From the NCBI RefSeq assembly GCF_007829335.1, contig NZ_VIWO01000003.1:186001-250000 (forward strand): 64,000 bases of DNA, given 5' to 3'. The notes under the pieces are model-generated. The model was not told the DNA's origin and searched no databases. It saw only the letters and a program-made list of their open reading frames with translations. The position numbers and the translations under genes were made by a program. Shown piece after piece: positions 53,701 to 61,779 of the stretch. Every line of letters begins with the position of its first letter. Position 1 is the first letter of the stretch. The DNA is from Chitinophaga polysaccharea (GTDB lineage Bacteria; Bacteroidota; Bacteroidia; Chitinophagales; Chitinophagaceae).

Positions 53701-54070
53701 TTTGTTCTGCAGCGTTTTTTAGCACCACCATATTGTTTTCCAGGATGCTGTAATGTAATCCCGTTTGGTGGGTGATTTCATCCAGCACCGCCTTGATGTC
53801 GGCCTTTTCCATGGTGAGTGTCAGCTTGGGTAGCTTTTCTATGTCGCTATTGCTGTAGTAGAAGGTGAAGCCCGATTTTTTTTCGAGATAACGGAATACT
53901 TTTTCTGCATCTGCTTTTACAAAGGAGAGCGACAGGTTGTTTTGTGAATATCCGGCTGCCGAAGCCTGAAAGAATAAGAAGAGTAGAACACCAGTAAACT
54001 TGAACATGAGTAGCAATTTACTTCCATTACATGGCACTGCAAACGAAATTAGTTTGGTTGCTATTTTCAT
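50753..54070 (-). CDS. SusC/RagA TonB-linked outer-membrane transporter with STN domain, locus 4
   Basis: TonB-dependent channel of 1105 residues from the chosen start. Order: signal region ending in AAGYSQ; STN about 45-118; CarboxypepD_reg-like domain about 129-205; linker with EVVVVGYGTQEKHKLTSAV; plug with SVSVLKDAASAAIYGSRGANG; barrel ending in FGAMVQF. ATG 54070 is preferred (MKIATKLISF, usual for this family); the frame opens further upstream to a GTG at 54124. Unlike loci 1 and 2, no TAnnTTTG lies over the start on the other strand. Confidence 0.94.
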   Translation of the reverse strand: MKIATKLISFAVPCNGSKLLLMFKFTGVLLFLFFQASAAGYSQNNLSLSFVKADAEKVFRYLEKKSGFTFYYSNSDIEKLPKLTLTMEKADIKAVLDEITHQTGLHYSILENNMVVLKNAAEQIRSKKISGKVVDEKGNPLPNITVQIKGTTQGALTSPEGLFSLEVPDNAVLVISAIGFLRQEVVVGDQRQLTITLREDVAGLNEVVVVGYGTQEKHKLTSAVATISGADLNKRVATNPASLLQGQLPGLQVTQGSGEPGNENVQLRIRGVSTFSGAGNDPLVIIDGLPGNMSILNPNDIESVSVLKDAASAAIYGSRGANGVIVVKTKKGKGGFSLSYNYNLGISKAAKLPDIITNSAEYMQLSNEARTNSGLAPLYTQQQIDLYQNATDRVKYPNHNWLDDIFQTAYTQNHYLNMSGGKDNTNYSLGVGISTQPGVLIGFDYKKYTLDLGLSSRVNKRITVGANVQMRYADRKYPENGAGDMFLSALAQSPLYPASVDGKWIKKAYSNELGNKNPVAIVQEDIRVRTSDYYAQGNLSLDVDIVDGLRWENKAGMNYDNYKYNDFRPTIPTYYFSDMSPAGLLDDGTPGLTVGNMGYLYTVYYSQFTYKKKFGDHQLSALAGYQQELNKADTLGASRTQFPTNLLRELNAGPQDGQANNGTSGQWGIRSFYGNVNYDYADKYLFGASVRYDGTSRLPSNTRWGLFYSFSGAWRISSAAFMKEVSWINDLKLRASWGQLGNQNIGTYPYQSTLDNTPYVFGTSIATGFNGRQVIDPGLSWETTRVLDLGLNLTALNNKLNFTADWFNKYTFDILRTSQVPLWLGLQPPVINNGAVRNKGVEFSVQYNDRIGKNFTWYIGGNFQAYKNMLEKFGKREISSTTIREEGHPLDEFYLYTWDGIFQSADEIAKSPKQPVTPTPGDLKIKDINNDGVIDDKDRTYIKGKYPSFQYAINLGASWKNFDLSAQLYASEGQKIYVNGWGIEPFRQGSVPTTAWRDRWTPTNHTNTMPKIYVADGYKPVQNYASTYFLKDASFLRLRNVQLGYNLPAPMLKQVGIKSLRVYFTADNVFTISKFPGLDPERVSSGNYVTYPQTKTYTFGAMVQF

Positions 54071-54199
54071 AACCTGTAGAATTCTTATGAATACTTTTAA
54101 AATGTGAAACATGGAATAAAACACCGGGAAATTCCGGGCATAGCTTTCCCACTAGGGAGGTCGCTCCCCAATCATGATAACGTGCATCATAGCTGGATT

Positions 54200-55249
54200 T
54201 TAGTTAATTGTTATGATATCGTCCTGGATGGAATATTTGAATGGCTGAATTTCTTGTAAGATGTTTAATAGTTTTTCTACTGATACGTTGTCGGCGCGGC
54301 CAGAAAACCGCAGGCCTGCCAGCTCTGAATCCCGGATAATGATTTTAACGCCATACCAGCGTTCCAGCCGGAGTGCCAGGCTTTGCAATGTTTCATTGCG
54401 GAATATCAGCTGGTTATTGATCCAGGCGGTTTCCAGCACATGTGTACTGTCGGCCGTTGAAATAGGCGACAATGGTTGGCGTTCCACTGCCATGTTGTTT
54501 GTTTGCTCCCGGGCTACGCCAATATTTCTCCCGGAAGGCGCTGCTCCTGTACGCACTATTACTTTTTCGTTGGGCGCTACTTTGAGCCGCTGTTGCCCCT
54601 CTTTTAATATTACCTCCACTGCACCGGATATCACGGCTGTTTCTTCAAAATCTTCCTCTTTATAAGAACGTACATTGAAAGAAGTACCCAGCACCCGGAT
54701 GTCCATGGTAGCGGCATGGATAATAAAAGGCCGGTTGGCCGCATGTTTAACATCGAAAAATCCTTCCCCGCTCAGGTATACCTCCCGCTGATGCTTATCC
54801 ATTTTAGCGGGATAACGCAGTGTGCTGCCGGCATTGAGCCAGATGGTGCTGCCATCCGGCAAGCGGATTTTGGTTCGCATCCCCGCATCGGTGCTTACTA
54901 TTTTATATCCATGCTGTTTCCCGCCATAGAGGTAACCCCATAGGGCGCCGGCACAGCCCAGCATAAATAAAAAGCCCATCAGCATTTTAAGTACCGGCCA
55001 TTTGCGACGTGGCGGCACAGCTGCCGGAGGCTCCGCAGTAATGGCCTGCGTAACCTTATCCATCAGGCGCGCAGTAGCTTCGTCCTCGTCTTCCGCAGGT
55101 TTTCTGCTGAACGAAAGCTGGTTTAGCATCCCCGACCGAAGCCAGTCGCCCGGATGCTGCAATAACAACTCATCCAGTTCTGCCTTTTCCTCATCGGAAA
55201 TCTCATTGTTCCAATGCAAGGACAGTAACTCCCATAGCCGTTTGGTCAT
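54200..55249 (-). CDS. FecR family anti-sigma factor, locus 4
   Basis: Inner-membrane anti-sigma factor of 349 residues: cytoplasmic N-terminal part (EISDEEKAELDELLLQHP), one membrane helix at about 85-105, FecR domain (GMRTKIRLPDGSTIWLNAGS; LSGEGFFDVKH) and a C-terminal DUF4974-like domain. It is of the short form without the DGSQVVLDSL insert. It lies 82 bases after sigma 4. Confidence 0.92.
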   Translation of the reverse strand: MTKRLWELLSLHWNNEISDEEKAELDELLLQHPGDWLRSGMLNQLSFSRKPAEDEDEATARLMDKVTQAITAEPPAAVPPRRKWPVLKMLMGFLFMLGCAGALWGYLYGGKQHGYKIVSTDAGMRTKIRLPDGSTIWLNAGSTLRYPAKMDKHQREVYLSGEGFFDVKHAANRPFIIHAATMDIRVLGTSFNVRSYKEEDFEETAVISGAVEVILKEGQQRLKVAPNEKVIVRTGAAPSGRNIGVAREQTNNMAVERQPLSPISTADSTHVLETAWINNQLIFRNETLQSLALRLERWYGVKIIIRDSELAGLRFSGRADNVSVEKLLNILQEIQPFKYSIQDDIITIN

Positions 55250-55331
55250 TTATTCAAGATATAATGATTCATGGATATGTTATAAAGACAACACCCAAAC
55301 AAAAAACAATTAAGCGAAACGAAAAAATTTT

Positions 55332-55892
55332 TCAGGAGTAGGAGTAGAGGAGGGTAGTGCCCAGGGACAGCCACATTTTTTTCAGGGCCAGGGTCATCTG
55401 TACATTTACAGTGGCTTTGGAAATATCGAGCAACGTAGCTACTTCTTCATAGGAGAGCCCTTCTTCTTTTACGAGAACGAATATCTGCCGGCAGCGGGGC
55501 GGCAGCGACCGTATAGCAGCCTGTATAAGATCCAGGTGCTCCTTGCTGATCATAATGGCTTCCGGATTGCGGTGGTGGTGGCGGTTCACCTGTATTTCCC
55601 AGGCAGCATGCTGGGCCTCGCGGCGTCCCTGACTTTTCAGGTAGTTCAATGCCGTATTTTTAACGGCTTTAAACAGGTAATAACGAACGTTCTGCGGGCA
55701 GGCTACCTGTTGCCGTTGCTCCCATACTTTAATAAATACATCGGCTACAATCTCTTCCGCTTCTTCCTCATTACCTACAATACTATACGCGAAATACTTT
55801 AATGAAGGCGTAAATGCCCTCATCATTTCCTTAAACGCGGAAAGATCCCCCATGACCCAAAAGGATGTGTAAAGCTGGTTGACGTTGATCAT
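55332..55892 (-). CDS. ECF RNA polymerase sigma factor, locus 4
   Basis: FecI-like sigma factor of 186 residues. Region 2: EEEAEEIVADVFIKVW and NVRYYLFKAVKNTALNYL; region 4: EVATLLDISKATVNVQM. First gene of locus 4, divergent from the serine hydrolase gene. Expected to transcribe susC4-susD4 after release by FecR. Confidence 0.92.
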   Translation of the reverse strand: MINVNQLYTSFWVMGDLSAFKEMMRAFTPSLKYFAYSIVGNEEEAEEIVADVFIKVWEQRQQVACPQNVRYYLFKAVKNTALNYLKSQGRREAQHAAWEIQVNRHHHRNPEAIMISKEHLDLIQAAIRSLPPRCRQIFVLVKEEGLSYEEVATLLDISKATVNVQMTLALKKMWLSLGTTLLYSYS

Positions 55893-56068
55893 AGCAAAGT
55901 GTAAACTAAAGTAACATTTCTTTTAATGCACGCAGTATGGTGGATTACCCATATATAATAGTATATTACCTGAAATAGACATTCCTCCCGGAGGCATTGC
56001 TTTATTTAGGTAAACATTAATGTAATTATTAAATAATTCCCGCTAGATTCAGGGAATAATTATACTGC

Positions 56069-57877
56069 ATGAAATTTTCATCCCTTCAGCGCTCCATCGC
56101 TAGCCTTGTTTGCCTTGGATTAACAACAACCGCCCATGCGCAGCTATCAGACAGAATTGGCACCCTCTCCAGGCTGGAACCCGCGCTCACACAAATGCTG
56201 GCAGAAACCCATACCGCCGGATTCGCTGTTGCCGTTGTAGAAAAAAATAAAGTGGTATATGCCAAAGGGTTTGGCTACCGCGACCAGGCCGCCAGGCTGC
56301 CGGTTACTCCTGATACCCGTTTTGCCATCGGCTCCTGTACCAAATCCTTTACCAGCGCGCTGCTGGGCAATCTGCGGCAGCAGGGAAAAGTAGATTTCGA
56401 TAAACCGGCCACTACTTACCTGCCAGCGCTGCATTTCAATAACCCCGACCTCGACCACCAGTTAACCCTCCGCGATATGATGTGCCACCGTACCGGCTAT
56501 TCCCGCTATGATATGGCCTGGTACCTGTTTGGCACCGACTCTCGGGATACGCTCCTGAAACGGATGTATTACATGAAGCCCGATTGTCCGCTGCGCGCCC
56601 GCTGGCAATACAATAACTTCATGTTTATGGTGCAGGGCATGGTGACAGAGCAGCTTACCGGCAAATCATGGGAACAAAATATCAGCAGCCAGATTTTTGA
56701 ACCCCTGGACATGCAGGCATCGTCTATCGGTACCGTGGCCTTAGCCGCCGCCCCCGAGCGCTCCCTTGGATACGAGGTAGATGATAAAAACACGATCAAG
56801 GAAATGAAATATCATCCCATTACCGCTATGGGCCCGGCAGGCGCTATCAACAGCACGGTAATGGATATGTCGAAATGGCTGATCACCTGGATCAATGGAG
56901 GCACCTACAATAAAAAAGAAATTCTCCCGGCCAGCTATGTAAAAGATGCGATTTCCTCTCAAATGGTCGTATCGGGAAACTTGCCGGACAGCAAATCCAC
57001 TTATTCCCAGTTCCTCAACTATGGCTTTGCCTGGATGCTGTTTTCCTACCGGGGACATTACCGCGTGGAACATGGCGGCAACATAGATGGGTTCACCGCA
57101 CTGATGGCCTTTTACCCTACTGATAGCATCGGCATCGTGGTACTCAGCAACCAGCAGAATTCTCCCGTGCCTACCCTGGTGACAGACCTGGTTTCTGATC
57201 ACCTGATGGGTATCAATACCACTAAGAGAGAGAAGCCCAAGCCTAAACAGAACGACGGCCTGGGGCCGGAAAAAGATTCCACCTTTACCCCACACCCGGC
57301 GTCCCATCCGTTATCGGCTTTCGCCGGTCAGTATAAGAATGATGCCTATGGGTATTTTGACCTCTATGTAAAAAATGATTCCTTATATGCCAGGTTCCCC
57401 TATATCACCTGGTACCTGTACCACGAAAACTATGATATCTTTTCCCCGTTCAATGCGGCCGACTCGGTGATCGATGTGAAATACAAATCCAATATGCGGG
57501 TACAATTTCTCCTGGCCACCACCGGCGAAGTGGACCAGCTGCAATTCTCCTTCGATCCCGCTGGCGGGCCGGTTATCTTCGACCGGGTAGGCAAAACGGT
57601 AACGCTATCACCGGATACGCTCAGGAAATTTACCGGCCAGTATAAAAGTGAAGGATTCTCTATTACCATTAAACTTGCCGCCAATAACGTGTTGCAGGTG
57701 TATGTACCCGGACAACCCACTTTCACGCTGGAAGCGGAAGATGGTCACCTTTTCAGGGTAAAGGAACTAAAGAACTATAAACTGAATTTTGAGGAAGAAG
57801 GAGACCAGGTGACGGCAGTAAAATTAATGCAACCAAACGGCACATTCCGCGCGGACCGCGTAAAAGAAGAAAAGTGA
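56069..57877 (+). CDS. Secreted serine hydrolase, beta-lactamase class C / penicillin-binding family
   Basis: Secreted or periplasmic hydrolase of 602 residues with signal ending in TTAHAQ. Active-site motif SxxK is SCTK at 89-92; YxN is YNN at 181-183; the HGG block is EHGGNIDGF. A C-terminal part of about 200 residues has DUF3471-like character (AFAGQYKNDAYGYFDLYV; KFTGQYKSEGFSI). Such proteins are esterases, D-aminopeptidases or peptidases; true beta-lactamase activity is unlikely but not excluded. It stands alone. Confidence 0.88.
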   Translation: MKFSSLQRSIASLVCLGLTTTAHAQLSDRIGTLSRLEPALTQMLAETHTAGFAVAVVEKNKVVYAKGFGYRDQAARLPVTPDTRFAIGSCTKSFTSALLGNLRQQGKVDFDKPATTYLPALHFNNPDLDHQLTLRDMMCHRTGYSRYDMAWYLFGTDSRDTLLKRMYYMKPDCPLRARWQYNNFMFMVQGMVTEQLTGKSWEQNISSQIFEPLDMQASSIGTVALAAAPERSLGYEVDDKNTIKEMKYHPITAMGPAGAINSTVMDMSKWLITWINGGTYNKKEILPASYVKDAISSQMVVSGNLPDSKSTYSQFLNYGFAWMLFSYRGHYRVEHGGNIDGFTALMAFYPTDSIGIVVLSNQQNSPVPTLVTDLVSDHLMGINTTKREKPKPKQNDGLGPEKDSTFTPHPASHPLSAFAGQYKNDAYGYFDLYVKNDSLYARFPYITWYLYHENYDIFSPFNAADSVIDVKYKSNMRVQFLLATTGEVDQLQFSFDPAGGPVIFDRVGKTVTLSPDTLRKFTGQYKSEGFSITIKLAANNVLQVYVPGQPTFTLEAEDGHLFRVKELKNYKLNFEEEGDQVTAVKLMQPNGTFRADRVKEEK

Positions 57878-58029
57878 AAATTCAGCTAAAGTTTAGCAGG
57901 GAATAATTATTTTTGGAAGAATGGCCGGGAGTCAAATACCGGCCCAACTGTTATCACTGTAATCATCCGGATGAGCAGCACCTATACTTATTTATTATCG
58001 GTCAGGAGTCCACGAAACAATGTTATCAT

Positions 58030-59805
58030 ATGAACAGGTTATTTGATCTGGCCGCAGCGCAGGCCACCGCACGTCCCAACAGCATTATGCTTGCCTCAAA
58101 AGTAAATGGCACCTGGCAAACCCTCACTTGCCGGGAAGTAATGGAACAGGCAGCCGCTTTTGCCGATGGATTACTGGAATTGGGGATACAAAATGATGAA
58201 TTGCTGCCGGAGAAACAAGAGAAAATAGCCCTCGTGTCGCAAAACAGGCCGGAGTGGATTATTGCAGATCTGGGTGTTCAGCAAACCGGGGCCATACTCA
58301 CGCCCATTTATCCAACGATCAGTCCCACCGAATTTGCACTGATCCTCAACGAAGCAGAGGTACGCATCATGATCTTTGCCGGTAAAGAGCTGTACGACCG
58401 CTTCCAGCCAGCGTTTAAAGATATTCCTACACTCACCCATGTATACACGTTTGATGAAGTGCCCGGTGTAAAGCATTGGAAAACACTCACCGCTTCGCCG
58501 GCCGGTGAAGCCAAACGAAAAGCTGTATGCGACCGCATTACCGGCGAAACGGTAGCGACCATCATCTATACCTCCGGCACCACCGGTACTCCCAAGGGAG
58601 TGATGCTCACGCACCGCAACATTGTGAGCAATGTTATAGGCTCCATGCCGGCATTTTCGTTTGCCCGCAAAGATGATCGCTGCCTCAGCTTTTTACCGCT
58701 GAACCACATCTTCGAAAAAACAGTGACGTATATCTATATACAGGCGGGTCTCAGTATTTACTACGCCGAAAGTATGGATACCATTGGAGATAATCTCAGA
58801 GAGATAAAACCAATGATATTTACCTGTGTGCCCCGGTTACTGGAAAAAGTGTACGAAAGGATTATGGCAAAAGGCATGGAGTTGAAGGGGATCAAACGGG
58901 CGCTGTTCTTTTGGGCAGTCGACTTAGGCAAGCGATATGACAACATAAACCGGGGCAGCATTTTTTATCGCGTGCAGCTGGCCCTGGCCAATAAACTCAT
59001 CTTTAATAAGTGGCGGGAAGCGCTGGGTGGCAGGGTAGATGCCATTGTGAGCGGATCGGCCGCCATGCAGGAAAAACTTATCCGTATTTTTACTGCCGCC
59101 GGTATTATCGTCATGGAAGGTTATGGCCTAACGGAAACCTCACCGGTTATTTCTGTGAACCGTATCGAAAGTAAAGACCGCCGCATTGGCACCGTAGGTA
59201 CGCTGATCGATGACATAGAAGTAAAGCTGGCCGAAGATGGAGAAATTATTTGCCGCGGCCCCAATATCATGTTGGGCTATTACAAAAAGCCTGAACAAAC
59301 GGCGGCCGTTATTTCACCGGATGGCTGGTTGGCCACCGGCGATATAGGTGTTTGCGTAGAAAACCGCTTCTTAAAAATCACCGACCGGAAAAAGGAAATC
59401 TTTAAAACTTCCGGTGGAAAATATGTGGCGCCACAGGCTATTGAAAATAAGATGCGGGAAAGCCCTTTCATCGCGCAGATGATGATCGTAGGCCCCGGCC
59501 GTAAGTTCGTGTCGGCACTGATTGTACCTGGCTTCGACCAGGTGCGGAACCGATTGGCCAGCCAGGGCATTGCGCTACCAGATGATAACCGCGAGCTGAT
59601 CAAATTGCCGGCTGCCATTCAGCTGATCCAGGAGCAGGTGGACCGCTACAACCCCCTCTTCGGACACGTTGAACAGGTAAAGAAATTTACGCTGCTCCCC
59701 GGCGAATGGACCGTCGATAACGGTATTCTCACGCCTAAACTCTCGCTCAGGAGAAAAGTGGTAGAGCAACAATTCGAAAAAGAAATAAACGCCATGTACG
59801 AATAA
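58030..59805 (+). CDS. Long-chain fatty acid-CoA ligase (AMP-dependent synthetase)
   Basis: Acyl-CoA synthetase of 591 residues that activates fatty acids through an acyl-AMP. The AMP-binding P-loop YTSGTTGTPKG lies at about 180-190; GYGLTETSPV, WLATGDIG and TDRKKEIFKTSGGKYV (catalytic Lys in the last) are all present. It belongs to the FAA1/FadD-like long-chain branch of about 600 residues. ATG 58030 fits the family start; the upstream frame to 57913 is not protein-like. It has no fatty-acid neighbours here. Confidence 0.92.
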   Translation: MNRLFDLAAAQATARPNSIMLASKVNGTWQTLTCREVMEQAAAFADGLLELGIQNDELLPEKQEKIALVSQNRPEWIIADLGVQQTGAILTPIYPTISPTEFALILNEAEVRIMIFAGKELYDRFQPAFKDIPTLTHVYTFDEVPGVKHWKTLTASPAGEAKRKAVCDRITGETVATIIYTSGTTGTPKGVMLTHRNIVSNVIGSMPAFSFARKDDRCLSFLPLNHIFEKTVTYIYIQAGLSIYYAESMDTIGDNLREIKPMIFTCVPRLLEKVYERIMAKGMELKGIKRALFFWAVDLGKRYDNINRGSIFYRVQLALANKLIFNKWREALGGRVDAIVSGSAAMQEKLIRIFTAAGIIVMEGYGLTETSPVISVNRIESKDRRIGTVGTLIDDIEVKLAEDGEIICRGPNIMLGYYKKPEQTAAVISPDGWLATGDIGVCVENRFLKITDRKKEIFKTSGGKYVAPQAIENKMRESPFIAQMMIVGPGRKFVSALIVPGFDQVRNRLASQGIALPDDNRELIKLPAAIQLIQEQVDRYNPLFGHVEQVKKFTLLPGEWTVDNGILTPKLSLRRKVVEQQFEKEINAMYE

Positions 59806-59825
59806 GCTGCCAGCTAAAGTCGCTG

Positions 59826-59833
59826 TATATTTG
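59826..59833 (+). promoter_or_regulatory. Candidate -7 element (TATATTTG) of the AraC gene
   Basis: Exact TAnnTTTG, 9 bases before the ATG at 59843. It lies in the loop of a small CGCTG / CAGCG inverted repeat (59821-59838). No -33 TTTG is visible at normal spacing. Confidence 0.4.
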
Positions 59834-59842
59834 CAGCGTTAT

Positions 59843-60667
59843 ATGCAGGTACCTCCATCCATAGCGCTATCTGGTTTTATTAAACACTATCTTTTCCTGG
59901 AAACGACCACGGAAGCGGTAAAGCAGCTCCGGTTATTTGCCGATGGGCATACGGGCTGGGTATTTTCGTTTAAAGACCGGCTGATCCGCGGATTTACCCC
60001 CGACGGTACACCCGCTTATTTACCGGATAGCTTTGTATACGGACAGGTAAATGCTTTCCGTGACCTGTATGGCCATGGACATATTTCCCTGATGATTGTG
60101 GTGTTTCACGCACATGCTGTTTACAGCCTGCTAGGCATCCCTTCCGGTGAACTCAAAGACGATATTTTACCAACAGCCGAACTATTCGGTTCTGCCGCAG
60201 GAACTTTATATGACAGACTACTCGAACAACCCGATATCTCCGAAAAGATCCGGATGGTGGAAGACTTTTTCGGTACATGGTTGTCGGGGAAAAGTTTTCC
60301 GGTGCAGTCGCCCGTAACTGCCGCTATGCGCTTTATTGCCACCAGCAAGGGCCTGGTAACGGTACAGCAGCTTACTCAACTAACGGGCTGCCACGAACGA
60401 AAATTGGAGCGGGCATTTACCGCCGGCATCGGCGTTTCTCCTAAACAGTTTGCGGGGATTGTAAAGCTGCATGTATTCCTCCGCTGTCTGAAAACGTCGC
60501 CATCTTCCACACACCTTACCTCCCTGGCGTATGATGCGGGTTATGCTGATCAGCCGCACCTGATCCGGGAGTTTAAAAAATATACCGGACTCACCCCTTC
60601 TCAATACCGGCACCAGGTACACCCGCTGGCGGTCAACTTCCTGGCGTTTCGGTCACCCGGCGTTTAA
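59843..60667 (+). CDS. AraC family transcriptional regulator
   Basis: DNA-binding regulator of 274 residues. N-terminal ligand or dimer domain of DUF6597 look (LSGFIKHYLFLE); C-terminal AraC double helix-turn-helix with VQQLTQLTGCHERKLERAFTAGIG and LAYDAGYADQPHLIREFKKYTGLTPSQYR. ATG 59843 is preferred to the in-frame TTG at 59831, which lies inside the candidate promoter. The target is unknown; the downstream nitrilase-family gene, on the same strand, is a candidate. Confidence 0.92.
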   Translation: MQVPPSIALSGFIKHYLFLETTTEAVKQLRLFADGHTGWVFSFKDRLIRGFTPDGTPAYLPDSFVYGQVNAFRDLYGHGHISLMIVVFHAHAVYSLLGIPSGELKDDILPTAELFGSAAGTLYDRLLEQPDISEKIRMVEDFFGTWLSGKSFPVQSPVTAAMRFIATSKGLVTVQQLTQLTGCHERKLERAFTAGIGVSPKQFAGIVKLHVFLRCLKTSPSSTHLTSLAYDAGYADQPHLIREFKKYTGLTPSQYRHQVHPLAVNFLAFRSPGV

Positions 60668-60742
60668 GAAAAATGCTTTTGTCGGATTTGTACATTTTTC
60701 CCAAAAAGGGAGCCATTAGTTTTGTGCTATAACCAGATAGCC

Positions 60743-61690
60743 ATGAACAATATAAAGATTGCCACCGCGCAGTTTGAGAATAAGAGCGGTGATAAAAGTT
60801 ATAATCTCTCTGTAATCGAAAAACTGGCGGAGAAAGCCGCCAGCGAGGGTGCCAGCGTCATTGCCTTTCATGAATGCGCCATTACCGGCTACACTTTTGC
60901 CCGAAACCTTAGTAAAGAACAAATGCTGGAGCTGGCGGAATTTATACCCCAGGGTCCCAGCATAGCGCGGCTTCAGGAAATAGCCACCCGCCACAATATC
61001 GTGGTGCTGGCCGGCTTATTTGAGAAAGATGAGCAACAGCGCCTGTTCAAGGCCTATGTATGTGTAGATAAAAATGGGCTGGTGGCCAAATACCGGAAAT
61101 TGCATCCTTTCATTAATCCTCATCTTACGCCGGGAGATGCCTATTGCATTTTTGAGATCCAGGGCTGGAAATGTGGTATCCTGATTTGTTATGATAACAA
61201 TATCATCGAAAATGTGCGGGCCACCCGCTTGCTGGGTGCCGATATCATTTTCATGCCGCATGTAACGATGTGTACGCCTTCCACCCGCCCGGGGGCCGGG
61301 TTTGTGGATCCTGTGCTGTGGGAGCGCCGGGAAACAGATCCTACCTCTGTGCGACTGGAATTTGATGGTATGAAGGGGCGCGACTGGCTCATGAAATGGT
61401 TGCCGGCACGGGCCTACGATAATGCTGTATACGTAGTTTTTTCCAACCCCATTGGTATGGATGACGACCAGTTAAAAAATGGTTGTGCCATGGTAATAGA
61501 TCCTTTTGGAGATGTAATCGCGGAATGCCGCACCCTGGGCAACGATATTATTACCGCTACCATCAACCCCGAAAAGCTCACACAGGCGGGCGGTTCCCGG
61601 TATATCAAGGCGCGGCGTCCCGATTTGTACCGCGATATAATCGGACAGGAACATGCACCGGAACAAAAGGTGGTATGGTTGAACAAATAA
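60743..61690 (+). CDS. Carbon-nitrogen hydrolase (nitrilase superfamily)
   Basis: Cytosolic amidase or nitrilase of 315 residues. The catalytic triad is complete: Glu 44 (FHECAITGY), Lys 119 (YRKLHPF) and Cys 149 (GILICYDNN). The long form with RETDPTSVRLEFDG suggests an N-carbamoyl amidase, beta-ureidopropionase-like or aliphatic amidase branch. ATG 60743 is the first start after the in-frame TTG at 60722, which overlaps a TAGTTTTG promoter-like element. Substrate unknown. Confidence 0.9.
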   Translation: MNNIKIATAQFENKSGDKSYNLSVIEKLAEKAASEGASVIAFHECAITGYTFARNLSKEQMLELAEFIPQGPSIARLQEIATRHNIVVLAGLFEKDEQQRLFKAYVCVDKNGLVAKYRKLHPFINPHLTPGDAYCIFEIQGWKCGILICYDNNIIENVRATRLLGADIIFMPHVTMCTPSTRPGAGFVDPVLWERRETDPTSVRLEFDGMKGRDWLMKWLPARAYDNAVYVVFSNPIGMDDDQLKNGCAMVIDPFGDVIAECRTLGNDIITATINPEKLTQAGGSRYIKARRPDLYRDIIGQEHAPEQKVVWLNK

Positions 61691-61779
61691 TCAATCACCG
61701 GCATATGGCTTAGACAAGATTATCTCCCGGAAATACAGTATTTTGGTTATACCCGTCGGGTGTAACCCTGCCGGGAAAT

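Noticed and set aside
54121..54180. Hairpins upstream of susC4 as an antisense terminator
   Set aside because: Stems are only 4-5 bp, no T-run follows on the plus strand, and no TAnnTTTG overlaps the susC4 start.
56069..57877. Serine hydrolase as an antibiotic-resistance beta-lactamase
   Set aside because: The class C-like SxxK/YNN fold with a DUF3471-like tail is typical of esterase or peptidase relatives; nothing in the sequence specifically supports beta-lactam hydrolysis.
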